Positions 32,931-41,717 of a DNA stretch of 64,000 nt are shown one piece after another (positions within the stretch are counted from its first letter, which is position 1; each line of letters begins with the position of its first letter). The DNA is from an uncultured Muribaculaceae bacterium. Lineage in GTDB: Bacteria; Bacteroidota; Bacteroidia; Bacteroidales; Muribaculaceae. The notes beneath the pieces are model-generated. The model was not told the DNA's origin, ran no database searches, and worked only from the letters and a program-made list of their open reading frames with translations. Both the position numbers and the translations under genes were made by a program. The stretch spans positions 62,001-126,000 of the forward strand of contig CAKUMB010000002.1 in NCBI GenBank assembly GCA_934667475.1, given 5' to 3'.

Positions 32931-34382
32931 TTGAAACAGGACAACAGCAACACAAGCCGCGCATCGAAGTTCCTTAAGGATTTCGGCATTTACGCTATTG
33001 GCAATTTAGGCTCAAAACTCATCACATTCCTGATGGTGCCGCTCTACACCTACTATGTCGACAAGCCCGCCGACTACGGCTACTACGATGTGTGCCTCAC
33101 GCTGTGCTTCCTGCTGATTCCAGTGGTGACGCTGCAAATGCGCGACGGAGTGTTCCGCTTTCTGCTCGGCGCCACCGACGAGGGCCGCAAGTCGGCCATA
33201 ATTTCGTTTGCGTGCCGCACGATGCTGGCTTCGACAATAGCCACAGTGGCGGTGGCCGTGGCGGTGGCGCTGATTCACCCGGTTGCCTACCTGGCCTACA
33301 CCGTGGCCCTGCTGCTGGTGATGTCGGCCAACGAAGTGACGGCGCAGACGGCACGCGGCCTGGGCAGGACAAGTGTGTTTGTGGCCAACGGCATCATCCA
33401 GTCGTTTGGCATAATGGTGCTGAGCCTGCTGCTGGTGGCCGCACTTGGCATGGGCATTGAGGGCATATTCATTGCCAACATCGCAGCCCGCATCATTGCC
33501 ACCGCATATATTGAGGCCCGTGTGCACATTGTGTCACACTATCTGCGCCGCGGCGGGCGCATTGCCGGACTCGGGCGCGACATGCTGCGCTACTCGCTGC
33601 CGCTGCTGCCCGTCACACTGTGCTGGTGGCTCACCACCAGCAGCGACCGCTTCTTCATAATGCATTTCCTCGACCTGCACACCAATGGCGTGTATGCCGT
33701 GGTACTGCGCTTTTCAAGCATTATACAGACGCTTTCGGTGATATTCTACCAAACGTGGCAGGAGACGGCCATAGTGCAGTATGGAAGCCGCGACCGCGAC
33801 GCCTTTTTCTCGAAGATACTCAACGGCTACGTGTTTGTGCTGGTGGCTCTGCTCATTGGCTACACCTTTATGGTGAAAATGTGCTACCACTGGCTTGTGG
33901 GGCCAGAATACCAGGGAGGCATCGACTATGTGTATCCGCTGGGCGTGTCCACGGTGTGCTATGCCATAGCGGCCTACTTCGAGCTGCCCTACCAGTGTGC
34001 AAAAGACACCAAGCGGGCCATTCCCTCGGTGGTGCTTACAGCCGTGGTCAACGTTGCGCTGAACTATGTGCTGGTGCCAGTCTGGGGCATATATGGCATC
34101 ATAGCCACCTCCATCATATCCTATGGCACGCTCATAGCCTACCGGTGGGTTGACACCCGCCGCTACTGCCGGCTGAGGCTCTACCCCGCCACCCTGATTC
34201 CGCTTGGCATAATGGTGGTGTGCGGACTCGTGTTCAACCACATCACACCCGTGTGGGCCAACGCAGCGCTCATGGTGGTGCTGCTGGCTGCCATAGCCGC
34301 ATCGGCGCCTGCCTTCCTCAAAAGTCAGGCAATGCAAAAAATAAACTCGGCCGTGAGCCGAGTTATGCAAAAAGATTCTTGA
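32931..34382 (+). CDS. polysaccharide flippase, Wzx/MATE-like (MOP superfamily)
   Basis: Inner-membrane protein, 483 residues, with about 12-14 hydrophobic helices, that likely flips lipid-linked oligosaccharide repeat units to the periplasmic face. The N-terminus FGIYAIGNLGSKLITFLMVPLYTYY is the typical first helix of the polysaccharide_synt family. It starts at TTG (32931): no in-frame ATG occurs before helix 1 and the promoter sits just upstream. It is the plus-strand partner of the minus-strand exopolysaccharide operon and converges on it with only 3 nt between stop codons. No terminator fits in that gap. Confidence 0.9.
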   Translation: MKQDNSNTSRASKFLKDFGIYAIGNLGSKLITFLMVPLYTYYVDKPADYGYYDVCLTLCFLLIPVVTLQMRDGVFRFLLGATDEGRKSAIISFACRTMLASTIATVAVAVAVALIHPVAYLAYTVALLLVMSANEVTAQTARGLGRTSVFVANGIIQSFGIMVLSLLLVAALGMGIEGIFIANIAARIIATAYIEARVHIVSHYLRRGGRIAGLGRDMLRYSLPLLPVTLCWWLTTSSDRFFIMHFLDLHTNGVYAVVLRFSSIIQTLSVIFYQTWQETAIVQYGSRDRDAFFSKILNGYVFVLVALLIGYTFMVKMCYHWLVGPEYQGGIDYVYPLGVSTVCYAIAAYFELPYQCAKDTKRAIPSVVLTAVVNVALNYVLVPVWGIYGIIATSIISYGTLIAYRWVDTRRYCRLRLYPATLIPLGIMVVCGLVFNHITPVWANAALMVVLLAAIAASAPAFLKSQAMQKINSAVSRVMQKDS

Positions 34383-34385
34383 AAA

Positions 34386-35084
34386 TCACACCTGCTTGGT
34401 CAGAAGCCACCAAGCAAACTTGAGCAGATGCACCTGCCGCCTGATGCGCTTGGGCTCCTTAATGAGGCGGTAGGCGAACTCCAGATTATGGTCAATCCAC
34501 CACCGCGGCGCACGCAGCACGTGGCCGGTGTACACGTCGAAGCTGCCGCCCAAGCCCTGATAAATGGCATTGTGGCGCTCCTGCATGTCTTTCATCAGCA
34601 GTTCCTGCTTTGGCGACCCCATAGCCACAAACACCACATCGGGCCGCTTGGCCTCGATGTCGGCTATCAACTCGGCACGCTCCTGAGGCGACTTGATGTA
34701 GCCGTTGCGATAGTTCACAATGTTGATGCCGGGAAACTCGCGTCTGAGTTTGGCCACAGTCTCGTCGATAATCTCCTGCTTGCCTCCCACCAGATAAAAA
34801 CTCTTTTTGCCGGCAAACCGCTCAATAATCTTCAGCCACAACTCGCAGCCCGCAATTTTGCTGGCGCCGCGCTGACCATGGTTGCGGCGAATGGCCAACT
34901 GCACGCCGGCACCGTCGCAGTAGCCCACATTGCTGTTAATCACATCTTTCAGAGTGCTGGCGCTAAGCACCTTTTCGGCATTCACGGCCACAAGAATGCC
35001 CTTGTGGCTGTCGACGTAGTCGATGGCATCGTCATATGAAGTGAAGGGGAACAGCTCCACCCCTCTTAAGCTAATCTTTTCCAT
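34386..35084 (-). CDS. WecG/TagA/CpsF family (GT26) glycosyltransferase
   Basis: A 232-residue membrane-associated transferase that adds the second sugar to undecaprenyl-PP-GlcNAc in related systems (ManNAcA in WecG, ManNAc in TagA). Family motifs: VAVNAEKVLSAS, YCDGAGVQLAIRR, FYLVGGKQEIIDE, VVFVAMGSPKQE and LGGSFDVYTGHVLRAPRWW. It is the last gene of the ten-gene operon, 9 nt after the ATP-grasp gene. Presence of WecA-like and WecC genes in the same operon favours a ManNAcA transferase (WecG-type), but GT26 members use several donors, so the symbol is left open. Confidence 0.88.
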   Translation of the reverse strand: MEKISLRGVELFPFTSYDDAIDYVDSHKGILVAVNAEKVLSASTLKDVINSNVGYCDGAGVQLAIRRNHGQRGASKIAGCELWLKIIERFAGKKSFYLVGGKQEIIDETVAKLRREFPGINIVNYRNGYIKSPQERAELIADIEAKRPDVVFVAMGSPKQELLMKDMQERHNAIYQGLGGSFDVYTGHVLRAPRWWIDHNLEFAYRLIKEPKRIRRQVHLLKFAWWLLTKQV

Positions 35085-35093
35085 GCTGACAAA

Positions 35094-35999
35094 TCATTTT
35101 TTAGGCCTGCACAGCGACAGGTCAATCATGTCGCCCAGCCGGCGCTGAAACTCAAGAGTGTAATATGTGTCGAGACCGGGTGTGAACGTCATTTCGCCAA
35201 ACACTGGGCGGCCGTCGATGTCATACAGGTCGACGCGCACAAACGGGAATCCTTCCGACAGTTTTGCAGCCATCTGCTTCATCTCGTCGAAGCAGGCTGG
35301 CTTATTTTGCTTGCCGTCCGACAGATGCAGGCCGGCATTCGACTGGTCGTAATACTCGGGATGCGCGTTCCAGTCCATGTCGTAGATCATTTCCGACACA
35401 TTGTGGGTATAGAGCTGGCGGTTGGTGAATGCGTGGCAGCACACCGGCTTGCCATTGAAGCAGTTAAACTTATAGTCGTTGAGCGGAATTGAGCTGTCGC
35501 CGTCCTGCACCATTAGTTTTTCTGCTATGATAAGTGGCTTTATGCCCGTGTAGTGCGGTTGCCCGGTGAGCTCGCCAAAATGCAGATTCAGGAAATATTG
35601 CATCTTGCGGTTGATTTCGGCAAGATTGGCCGTGGCCTTGTCGCGCACAATTATGTGCGAGGCGCAGCCATTGTTGGTCTTCAGCACAAACGACTGAGGC
35701 AGCCGGCTGTAGTCAATCGCCCCCACGCTGTCATACACGCCATACAACTCGTTCAAGGCCTCCTTGCCCACACGGGCCTCCACAAAGCGGCGCACAAGGT
35801 ATTTGTCGGCCAACTCGGTCCACAGCGAGGTGTCGGTGCGAAATTCCATCCACAATATCTTGTCGTGAAACAGTGTGGGTTGGTCGAGGTCAAGTTTGCG
35901 TCCCATCTTCTTTTTGTAGCGCAACTTCATTATCAATTCTTGGTTGTGCCCCAGAATCGAGTGGAACGGATTCAGCAGTTTGTATACAATTTCTTTCAT
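35094..35999 (-). CDS. TupA-like ATP-grasp protein
   Basis: A 301-residue cytoplasmic protein matching the ATPgrasp_TupA family. Recognised blocks: KILWMEFRTDTSLWTELADKY, then YLVRRFVEARVG, the ATP-binding strand FVLKTNNGCASHIIV, HYTGIKPLIIAEKLM, YKFNCFNGKPVCC and the C-terminal metal region FVRVDLYDIDGRPVFGEMTF. Family members sit in surface polysaccharide clusters. The namesake TupA is linked to teichuronopeptide formation, where amino acids are joined to uronic acid polymer. Here it could form an amide on the carboxylate of a uronic acid made by WecC; this is inference. It lies 3 nt from the upstream GT4 gene. Confidence 0.85.
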   Translation of the reverse strand: MKEIVYKLLNPFHSILGHNQELIMKLRYKKKMGRKLDLDQPTLFHDKILWMEFRTDTSLWTELADKYLVRRFVEARVGKEALNELYGVYDSVGAIDYSRLPQSFVLKTNNGCASHIIVRDKATANLAEINRKMQYFLNLHFGELTGQPHYTGIKPLIIAEKLMVQDGDSSIPLNDYKFNCFNGKPVCCHAFTNRQLYTHNVSEMIYDMDWNAHPEYYDQSNAGLHLSDGKQNKPACFDEMKQMAAKLSEGFPFVRVDLYDIDGRPVFGEMTFTPGLDTYYTLEFQRRLGDMIDLSLCRPKK

Positions 36000-36002
36000 T
36001 TC

Positions 36003-37061
36003 CTAAATTATGTTCTTATAGATTTCTTCAAGCCTCTTTTGCACAGCACAGGGCCAGTAGCTGCGGCTTGCATTGTAGGCTGCGTCGGCCAGTGGCTGCA
36101 ATTCATCGGCAGCCATGCCAGCATACTTTGCAATGGCTGCGGCCAGTGCGCCGGTGTCGCCTGGCTCCACTATTTCGCCAAACGGAGCATCGGCGAGCAA
36201 TTCTGGAATCGAGCCGACGCCGGTGGCAATTATGCACATTTTATATGACATGGCTTCAAGAATCGACAGTGGCAGGCCCTCAATGTACGATGGCAGCACA
36301 AACAGCTGGCACTGGTTCATGAGGCGCGTTTTGGCCTGACCGCCCACCCAGCCTTCGAGTCTGACAAGGCCACTGATGCCAAGCTCGCTTATGAGGGCCT
36401 TCACAGCCTCAGTCTCGCCCGTGCCGCACACGTGCAGCACAAAGCGGCCTGCCAGTTTATCCTTAATGCTGCCAATGGCCTCCATCAGGTCGTAAATGCC
36501 CTTATCGTGTATGAGCAGGCCCATAAACATGGCATGCACCACCCCATTGCTGCTTGCACTTGTGCCCGGTTCGGGCTTGGGAATGATGTTGTTCACCACC
36601 TCCACACGCCCCGCGCCCACTTCCTGAGTCATGAAGCGCTTCCAGTAGCCAGACAACACCACCACACAATCGCACTGGCGCAATTTGCGCGCCACATAGC
36701 TTTTGTTTTCGCAGTAATAGTCGCGGAACGCTCCGCCATGCACGTGCATTATCACCTTGCGGCCCATTGCCTTTGCAATATGCATATACAGGCACGAGCG
36801 CGTAAAACTTGTGTATGACGCCGTGTGGATGTGAACTATCTTTACGCTGCGGTTCACCGCAAGCACCCACACCATTTTCAGCACCGCAAGCAACGCGCAC
36901 ATGGCCTTGCGCACTTTGCTGCCAGCGCACGAGTTGGCTATGAAGAGGAAGTCATCGCCAAACACATAGTGCCGGTAGTTATACACCACCTGCGCGATGC
37001 CTCCCTTAGGAGGGTCAAAGTCGGGTCCCACCGTCAGCACCGAGCGAAACACACTATTCAT
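36003..37061 (-). CDS. GT4 family glycosyltransferase
   Basis: A 352-residue GT-B retaining transferase for the exopolysaccharide repeat unit. The ATG at 37061 (MNSVFRSVLTVGPDFDPPKGG) overlaps the stop of the upstream gene by 8 nt and starts right at the first Rossmann strand; longer in-frame starts (to 37187) read through the neighbour. Motifs: KGGIAQVVYNY, IVHIHTASYTSF, VIMHVHGGAF, a second domain with MFMGLLIHDKGIYDLMEAI, and the GT4 nucleotide-sugar site LFVLPSYIEGLPLSILEAMS with PELLADAPFGEIVEPGD. The donor and acceptor are unknown. Confidence 0.9.
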   Translation of the reverse strand: MNSVFRSVLTVGPDFDPPKGGIAQVVYNYRHYVFGDDFLFIANSCAGSKVRKAMCALLAVLKMVWVLAVNRSVKIVHIHTASYTSFTRSCLYMHIAKAMGRKVIMHVHGGAFRDYYCENKSYVARKLRQCDCVVVLSGYWKRFMTQEVGAGRVEVVNNIIPKPEPGTSASSNGVVHAMFMGLLIHDKGIYDLMEAIGSIKDKLAGRFVLHVCGTGETEAVKALISELGISGLVRLEGWVGGQAKTRLMNQCQLFVLPSYIEGLPLSILEAMSYKMCIIATGVGSIPELLADAPFGEIVEPGDTGALAAAIAKYAGMAADELQPLADAAYNASRSYWPCAVQKRLEEIYKNII

Positions 37062-38292
37062 GCAGCCAGCCATAGTCGATGTTAAGTTCATTACCATTCC
37101 AGTTTTCAAACAGGCTTCCAAAAAACAATTCGGTGTGAAACAGATAGGCACGCTGCTCCACGAGCGGGGTGAGAATTGAATAAGCAAGCGGAATAATCAG
37201 CACCAACAGCAATAGCAGACGGCCATTCACAATTTGGTTGTTGTATATCACGCTCACTACAAACAGGTAGGAATACAGCATGAGCACAGCCACCTTCACA
37301 AAGCGGTCGTAGAATATGAGGTCGCCATATCCGAAATTGGATATGGTGAACAGCGTGAGGAACATGTAGAAAAGGCCCTTATAGTTGCGGTCAATCCTAA
37401 TGCGGTTGCGCAGGAAAATGAGTAAAGCCACCACACCAAAAAACATCAGAATCTCGGAGCGGTAGTTGTAGAAGAAGTTTCCAAATTCTCGTATGTTTTG
37501 CATGCGGTGACGCACACTGAGGCGAATTTTTGAGTCCGACACAGCTATGCCCCAACTGGCCGTCCAAGGGAAATATTTAAGCATGAGTGGCACAAAATCG
37601 ATGTTGAACGAACGCACCACAAGCGACAGGCCCAGCAGCACATAGCGCCCCACCCGGCCCGTGAAGCCAAGCAAGAAGTTCAAGCCCACAGCCAGCGGCA
37701 GCAGGCCCACAATCATGTGGAAAAACACGCACGAGCATGAGAATAACAAGAATTTCCAGCTCTTGGTGTTCTCATACTTCATGTAGAAGCCCATGAACAC
37801 AAACACTCCCGTCCAGAAGCGCAGGCCCTGATACCAATAAAACTCCACCACAAACACCACACAAAGCATGAGTATGCCGTTGAGCAGCGACATGTGGCCC
37901 TTGTAAAACCGGCTGAACTGCCTGAAAAAGAACAGGAACGATGCCGCATACACGCCGCATGCACAAGCTCCAAACACCTGCATCGACGATGTGAAGCGCG
38001 AAATTAGTATCTTGAATATGACATGATAGTATTCACTACCCATCAAAAAGATTCGGGGGTCGCTCAAGATAGTCGACACGTCGCGGTGGTAATAATACAT
38101 CATCATGTTGTCGTAATGGCGCATGAGGTCGGAAATAAAGCCGAAGTAATAGCCGAAATACATGGCAAAAACCACCATGAAAATCTGCGACAGGCCACTC
38201 TTATAGAACCTGAGCGACACCACAAGGCTCGACAATGGCGAAATTACCATCATCAGAGTCTGAAATAATATGTATTTTCCCTTACTGAACAT
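37054..38292 (-). CDS. EpsG/Wzy-like polysaccharide polymerase (second copy)
   Basis: A 412-residue integral membrane protein with about 10-12 hydrophobic helices and large periplasmic loops, matching the general layout of O-antigen/EpsG-type polymerases. The N-terminal part has FISDLMRHYDNMMMYYYHRD, an extracytoplasmic loop like the xxDxxxY loop of EpsG proteins, and HVIFKILISRF follows. It shares only topology and loop style with the EpsG gene at 39297-40454. It lies 1 nt from the GT2 gene and overlaps the GT4 gene by 8 nt, so it is a firm operon member. A ligase or acyltransferase-like role cannot be excluded. Confidence 0.75.
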   Translation of the reverse strand: MFSKGKYILFQTLMMVISPLSSLVVSLRFYKSGLSQIFMVVFAMYFGYYFGFISDLMRHYDNMMMYYYHRDVSTILSDPRIFLMGSEYYHVIFKILISRFTSSMQVFGACACGVYAASFLFFFRQFSRFYKGHMSLLNGILMLCVVFVVEFYWYQGLRFWTGVFVFMGFYMKYENTKSWKFLLFSCSCVFFHMIVGLLPLAVGLNFLLGFTGRVGRYVLLGLSLVVRSFNIDFVPLMLKYFPWTASWGIAVSDSKIRLSVRHRMQNIREFGNFFYNYRSEILMFFGVVALLIFLRNRIRIDRNYKGLFYMFLTLFTISNFGYGDLIFYDRFVKVAVLMLYSYLFVVSVIYNNQIVNGRLLLLLVLIIPLAYSILTPLVEQRAYLFHTELFFGSLFENWNGNELNIDYGWLHE

Positions 38293-38293
38293 G

Positions 38294-39289
38294 TCATTTT
38301 AACTTATTTGCCGCAAGCATTAGCAGGCGAAGCAGGTTCACAAGCCACCTCTGCCCCATCACCCACAGCGAGTCGGCCAATTTGTAGTGCAGATGCGTGC
38401 CAGACTGCCACACGCGGGCAATGTCAACGCCTTCAAACAATGCCGCATTGCGGGCCACCACATCACAGCTGCTGCCGTGCAGCAACAGCAGGGCCATCAC
38501 AAACAGGCGAAATTGCACCAAGCCGTTGGCCACACACTCAGAGCATGCATTGGCCTTGAAAAATGTGGCCATATCGGCCAGCACGGCAATGTAGGCAGCC
38601 TCATTTTTCGCCACAGTAGCATTCATATTTTTCGCCACCGAGGTATACGACGCCGCGTTGCAGCAGTTATAGCAGTAAAGCGGCTCGTGGACGTAGGCAA
38701 CCGTTTTGGCATAGTAAGCCGCTTTATATAGCATCGACTTGTCGTCGAGAATGTTAACGCCAGGCAGCGGTCTGAGGTGGTGATGCTCGATGATGCTGCT
38801 GCGAATCAACTTGTTGCACAGCGAGGCATGAAGGCTGCCGTTAAGCACCTGAGCGAGGAAATCGGTGGCATCGGCAGGTTCGGATACATGCTTCCACTCG
38901 TTGTGGTCGGCATACACATAATTGAATTCACACACCACAATGTCGGCATTGCAGCTGGTAGCCTTAACAACCATTTTGGCAATAAAGTCGGGCTCCACCC
39001 AGTCGTCGCTGTCCACATGCACCATATAGTCGCCATGGGCAGCGTTGATGCCTGTGGTCCGTGCTGCGGCACTGCCATGGTTGCGCTCATGACAAATGAG
39101 CCTCACTCGGCTGTCGTTGCGCTCGTCGAGCACACCGCGCAGCACGCTAAGTGTGGAGTCGGTGCTGCAATCGTCCACCAGAATCACCTCCAGGTTGGCA
39201 TACGACTGATCGAGCACCGACGTCAGGCATCGCGCTATGTAGCTCTCGGCATTGTAAACCGGTATGATCACCGACACCAACATATCCAT
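38294..39289 (-). CDS. GT2 family glycosyltransferase
   Basis: A 331-residue GT-A inverting transferase. The N-terminus VSVIIPVYNAESYIARCLTS, the nucleotide site EVILVDDCSTDSTLSVL, and the DXD-like HVDSDDWVEPDF are classical GT2. GSAAARTTGINAAHGDY supplies the acceptor-side loop. The C-terminal 90 residues are helical and may contact the membrane. It lies 7 nt after the EpsG gene and 1 nt before the second polymerase-like gene. The sugar transferred is not predictable. Confidence 0.92.
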   Translation of the reverse strand: MDMLVSVIIPVYNAESYIARCLTSVLDQSYANLEVILVDDCSTDSTLSVLRGVLDERNDSRVRLICHERNHGSAAARTTGINAAHGDYMVHVDSDDWVEPDFIAKMVVKATSCNADIVVCEFNYVYADHNEWKHVSEPADATDFLAQVLNGSLHASLCNKLIRSSIIEHHHLRPLPGVNILDDKSMLYKAAYYAKTVAYVHEPLYCYNCCNAASYTSVAKNMNATVAKNEAAYIAVLADMATFFKANACSECVANGLVQFRLFVMALLLLHGSSCDVVARNAALFEGVDIARVWQSGTHLHYKLADSLWVMGQRWLVNLLRLLMLAANKLK

Positions 39290-39296
39290 TTATATA

Positions 39297-40454
39297 TTAA
39301 TTTAGAAAAAACAAGTTATACAGCGATGGCACTATCACCTTGCTGGGCATATACACCGCCTTGAATATCACCACATACACGTAGTTGAAAATGAGCAGTG
39401 CAAACACAGCCAAATGCCACCAGCGCCTGGTTTGGCGGAAGTATTCAAGCGTGTAGGCATTGAGCACCACCACAAACACCAGCAAAAACTGCACCGTGCG
39501 CAGCACCACGCCGTTGGTGTTGATGAGCAGATTCTCGAGGCAAATGCCCACAAAGGCCAGCGAGAAGTATAGCGGCAGCATGGTGTCGGAGCCAAAGTGA
39601 TTCCTCACACGGCTGTAATACCACACAAGCGCTGCCTCCATCAGCAGAATCGAGATTCTGTTTGGCCCCCAGCTCATGATTTCGGCTCCGCCGCAAGCCA
39701 TATTCTCTATAAGGCCGGCATACTTGCCATAACCGATTATTGCGAGTGCATCGCCAAGGTTGTGAAACAGCGACAGCCACACGGGGTTTAGGCCCACGAT
39801 TACGCACAGCAGCAATATCAGCAATGGCACCTTGCCGTCGGTCACCCTGATTGTGAAGTAGCCAAAGGCATATAGCGGCACAAGAAACAGGGCCGACTTG
39901 TGAATGGTGCACAATAGTGCCACGCAGGCGAAGTAGGCAAGCCACTTGCGCTGCCTTATGAGCAGTGTCATTGGCACAAAGGCGCACACCACCACATATT
40001 GCCGCATCAGGTTCATCCAACAGATGAAGCAAGTGCCAAGCATTATGTTTAGCCCCACCCACGGCAGAAGGAACTTGCGGTCGTTAAGGCCAATATACAC
40101 AAAGCCTATCTGCACCGCGCCCCAAAAGGCGAAGTAGAAGAAATAGTGCAGATTGAGTGCCGCAAAGCCCTTGCTGACAAGCACAAAGCCTGGTTCAAAA
40201 TCGCAGCGGTTGAAGTCGCCTGTAGCCTGAAGTATGCCATATTCGCGCAAATACATGGCATAGTCGAAGCCGGTGTTATAGCGCGCCCCAGCCACAATGG
40301 CAAACAACAGCACCGACAGCACTATTTCCCAGCTAAGAAATGAAGTGCCTTGCCCGTCCTGCAAACGGCTTTTGGCGTCGCGCACCGAGGCGTGCCAGCC
40401 AAGGCCAAACAGGGAGAATCCGGTTAATGTGTATACCAGAATGCTGAGTATCAC
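39297..40454 (-). CDS. EpsG family protein, probable repeat-unit polymerase
   Basis: A 385-residue membrane protein with about ten hydrophobic helices. The EpsG signature is clear: GARYNTGFDYAMYLREYG followed by FEPGFVLVSKGFAALNLHYF, and later MNLMRQYVVVCAF and TIHKSALFLVPLYAFGYF. EpsG proteins polymerise or help polymerise exopolysaccharide units at the membrane. It sits between wecC (22 nt) and the GT2 gene (7 nt). A second polymerase-like gene lies further down the operon. Confidence 0.88.
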   Translation of the reverse strand: MILSILVYTLTGFSLFGLGWHASVRDAKSRLQDGQGTSFLSWEIVLSVLLFAIVAGARYNTGFDYAMYLREYGILQATGDFNRCDFEPGFVLVSKGFAALNLHYFFYFAFWGAVQIGFVYIGLNDRKFLLPWVGLNIMLGTCFICWMNLMRQYVVVCAFVPMTLLIRQRKWLAYFACVALLCTIHKSALFLVPLYAFGYFTIRVTDGKVPLLILLLCVIVGLNPVWLSLFHNLGDALAIIGYGKYAGLIENMACGGAEIMSWGPNRISILLMEAALVWYYSRVRNHFGSDTMLPLYFSLAFVGICLENLLINTNGVVLRTVQFLLVFVVVLNAYTLEYFRQTRRWWHLAVFALLIFNYVYVVIFKAVYMPSKVIVPSLYNLFFLN

Positions 40455-40476
40455 CGCTGCCCGTGGTTATAGCCTG

Positions 40477-41682
40477 CTATTTTCTATAGATGCCGCAGAA
40501 GTCAAGAATCACCTTACCATCGTCGTATGGCAGCGACTTAAACTGCGAGTGGGCGGTGAGCATTGCCACAATGTCGGCCTGCTTGTAGGCCTCATCGTAG
40601 TCGGTGAGTTTGAATTCCTTGTGCGTTGCCACATTGGGCTCCACCACAAGCACTGTGGCTCCATGACAGTCGGCCACCACATCTTCGGTAATCTTCACGG
40701 CCGGTGACTCGCGCAGGTCGTCGATGTTGGGCTTGAACGCGAGGCCCATCATGGCCACCACTGGCTTGCGCTTATGGTCGAGCTCAAACTTGAGGATGGC
40801 GTTCTTCACCTTCTCCACACACCAGTCGGCCTTGTAGTTGTTGATGCTGCGGGCCGCTGCTATGATTTTAGCCTGCTCGGGGAATGCGGCGGTGATGAAA
40901 TATGGGTCAACGGCTATGCAGTGGCCACCCACGCCGCAGCCTGGCTGCAGAATGTTGACGCGCGGATGCTTGTTGGCCAGTTCTATCAAGTGCCATACAT
41001 TTATGCCCGCCTTGTCGCAAATCATCGACAGCTCGTTGGCGAAGGCAATTTGCACATCGCGGCTTGAGTTTTCGGTGAGTTTGCACATCTCGGCAGTGCG
41101 CGAATTGGTGCGGTGCAGCTTGCCAGTCACGAAGTGGGCGTAGAATTCCATAGCCTTGTCGGTCGAAGCCTCGTCGATGCCGCCTATCACGCGGTCGTTG
41201 TGCACCAACTCATATATCACATTGCCAGGCAGCACGCGCTCGGGGCAGTAGGCTATGTGCAGCTTGCCTTTGAGCTCGGGGCGCTCGGCATATATGATGT
41301 CGGCCATGGCCTCGGTAGTGCCCACGGGCGAAGTGGACTCAATCACAAACAGGTCACCCTCTTTGAGCAGGGGCAGCGCCGAACGCGTTGCTGCCTCCAC
41401 ATAGCTCACATCGGGCTCGTGGTTGCCCTTAAACGGAGTGGGCACCACCACAAAGTAGGCATCGCTCACCTCGGGCTTGGTGGCAGCACGCAGTTTGCCG
41501 TTTTTCACCACTTCCTTCAGCATATCCTCCATGCCGGGTTCGATGAAGTGAAGCTGGCCGGCGTTGGTCATCTCCACGATTTGTGGATTGATGTCGACGC
41601 CAAGTATGTCAACGCCGTGCTTTGCGGCGATAATAGCTGTGGGCAGGCCTATGTATCCAAGGCCAATGAAACATGCTTTCAT
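40477..41682 (-). CDS. wecC: UDP-N-acetyl-D-mannosamine dehydrogenase
   Basis: NAD-dependent four-electron oxidation of UDP-ManNAc to UDP-ManNAcA, a uronic acid donor. It is 401 residues long. The Rossmann start is CFIGLGYIGLPTAIIAAKHG; further motifs are VVVPTPFKGNHEPDVSYVE, IESTSPVGTTE, AYCPERVLPGN, AEMCKLTENSSRDVQIAFANEL and the catalytic QPGCGVGGHCIAVDPYF with Cys255. The wording matches WecC more than UDP-glucose dehydrogenase. No wecB (UDP-GlcNAc 2-epimerase) is in this window, so its substrate must come from a gene elsewhere. Confidence 0.9.
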   Translation of the reverse strand: MKACFIGLGYIGLPTAIIAAKHGVDILGVDINPQIVEMTNAGQLHFIEPGMEDMLKEVVKNGKLRAATKPEVSDAYFVVVPTPFKGNHEPDVSYVEAATRSALPLLKEGDLFVIESTSPVGTTEAMADIIYAERPELKGKLHIAYCPERVLPGNVIYELVHNDRVIGGIDEASTDKAMEFYAHFVTGKLHRTNSRTAEMCKLTENSSRDVQIAFANELSMICDKAGINVWHLIELANKHPRVNILQPGCGVGGHCIAVDPYFITAAFPEQAKIIAAARSINNYKADWCVEKVKNAILKFELDHKRKPVVAMMGLAFKPNIDDLRESPAVKITEDVVADCHGATVLVVEPNVATHKEFKLTDYDEAYKQADIVAMLTAHSQFKSLPYDDGKVILDFCGIYRK

Positions 41683-41717
41683 AACTTTATCTCTTTGAAA
41701 TTTAAATGCCTATAAAA

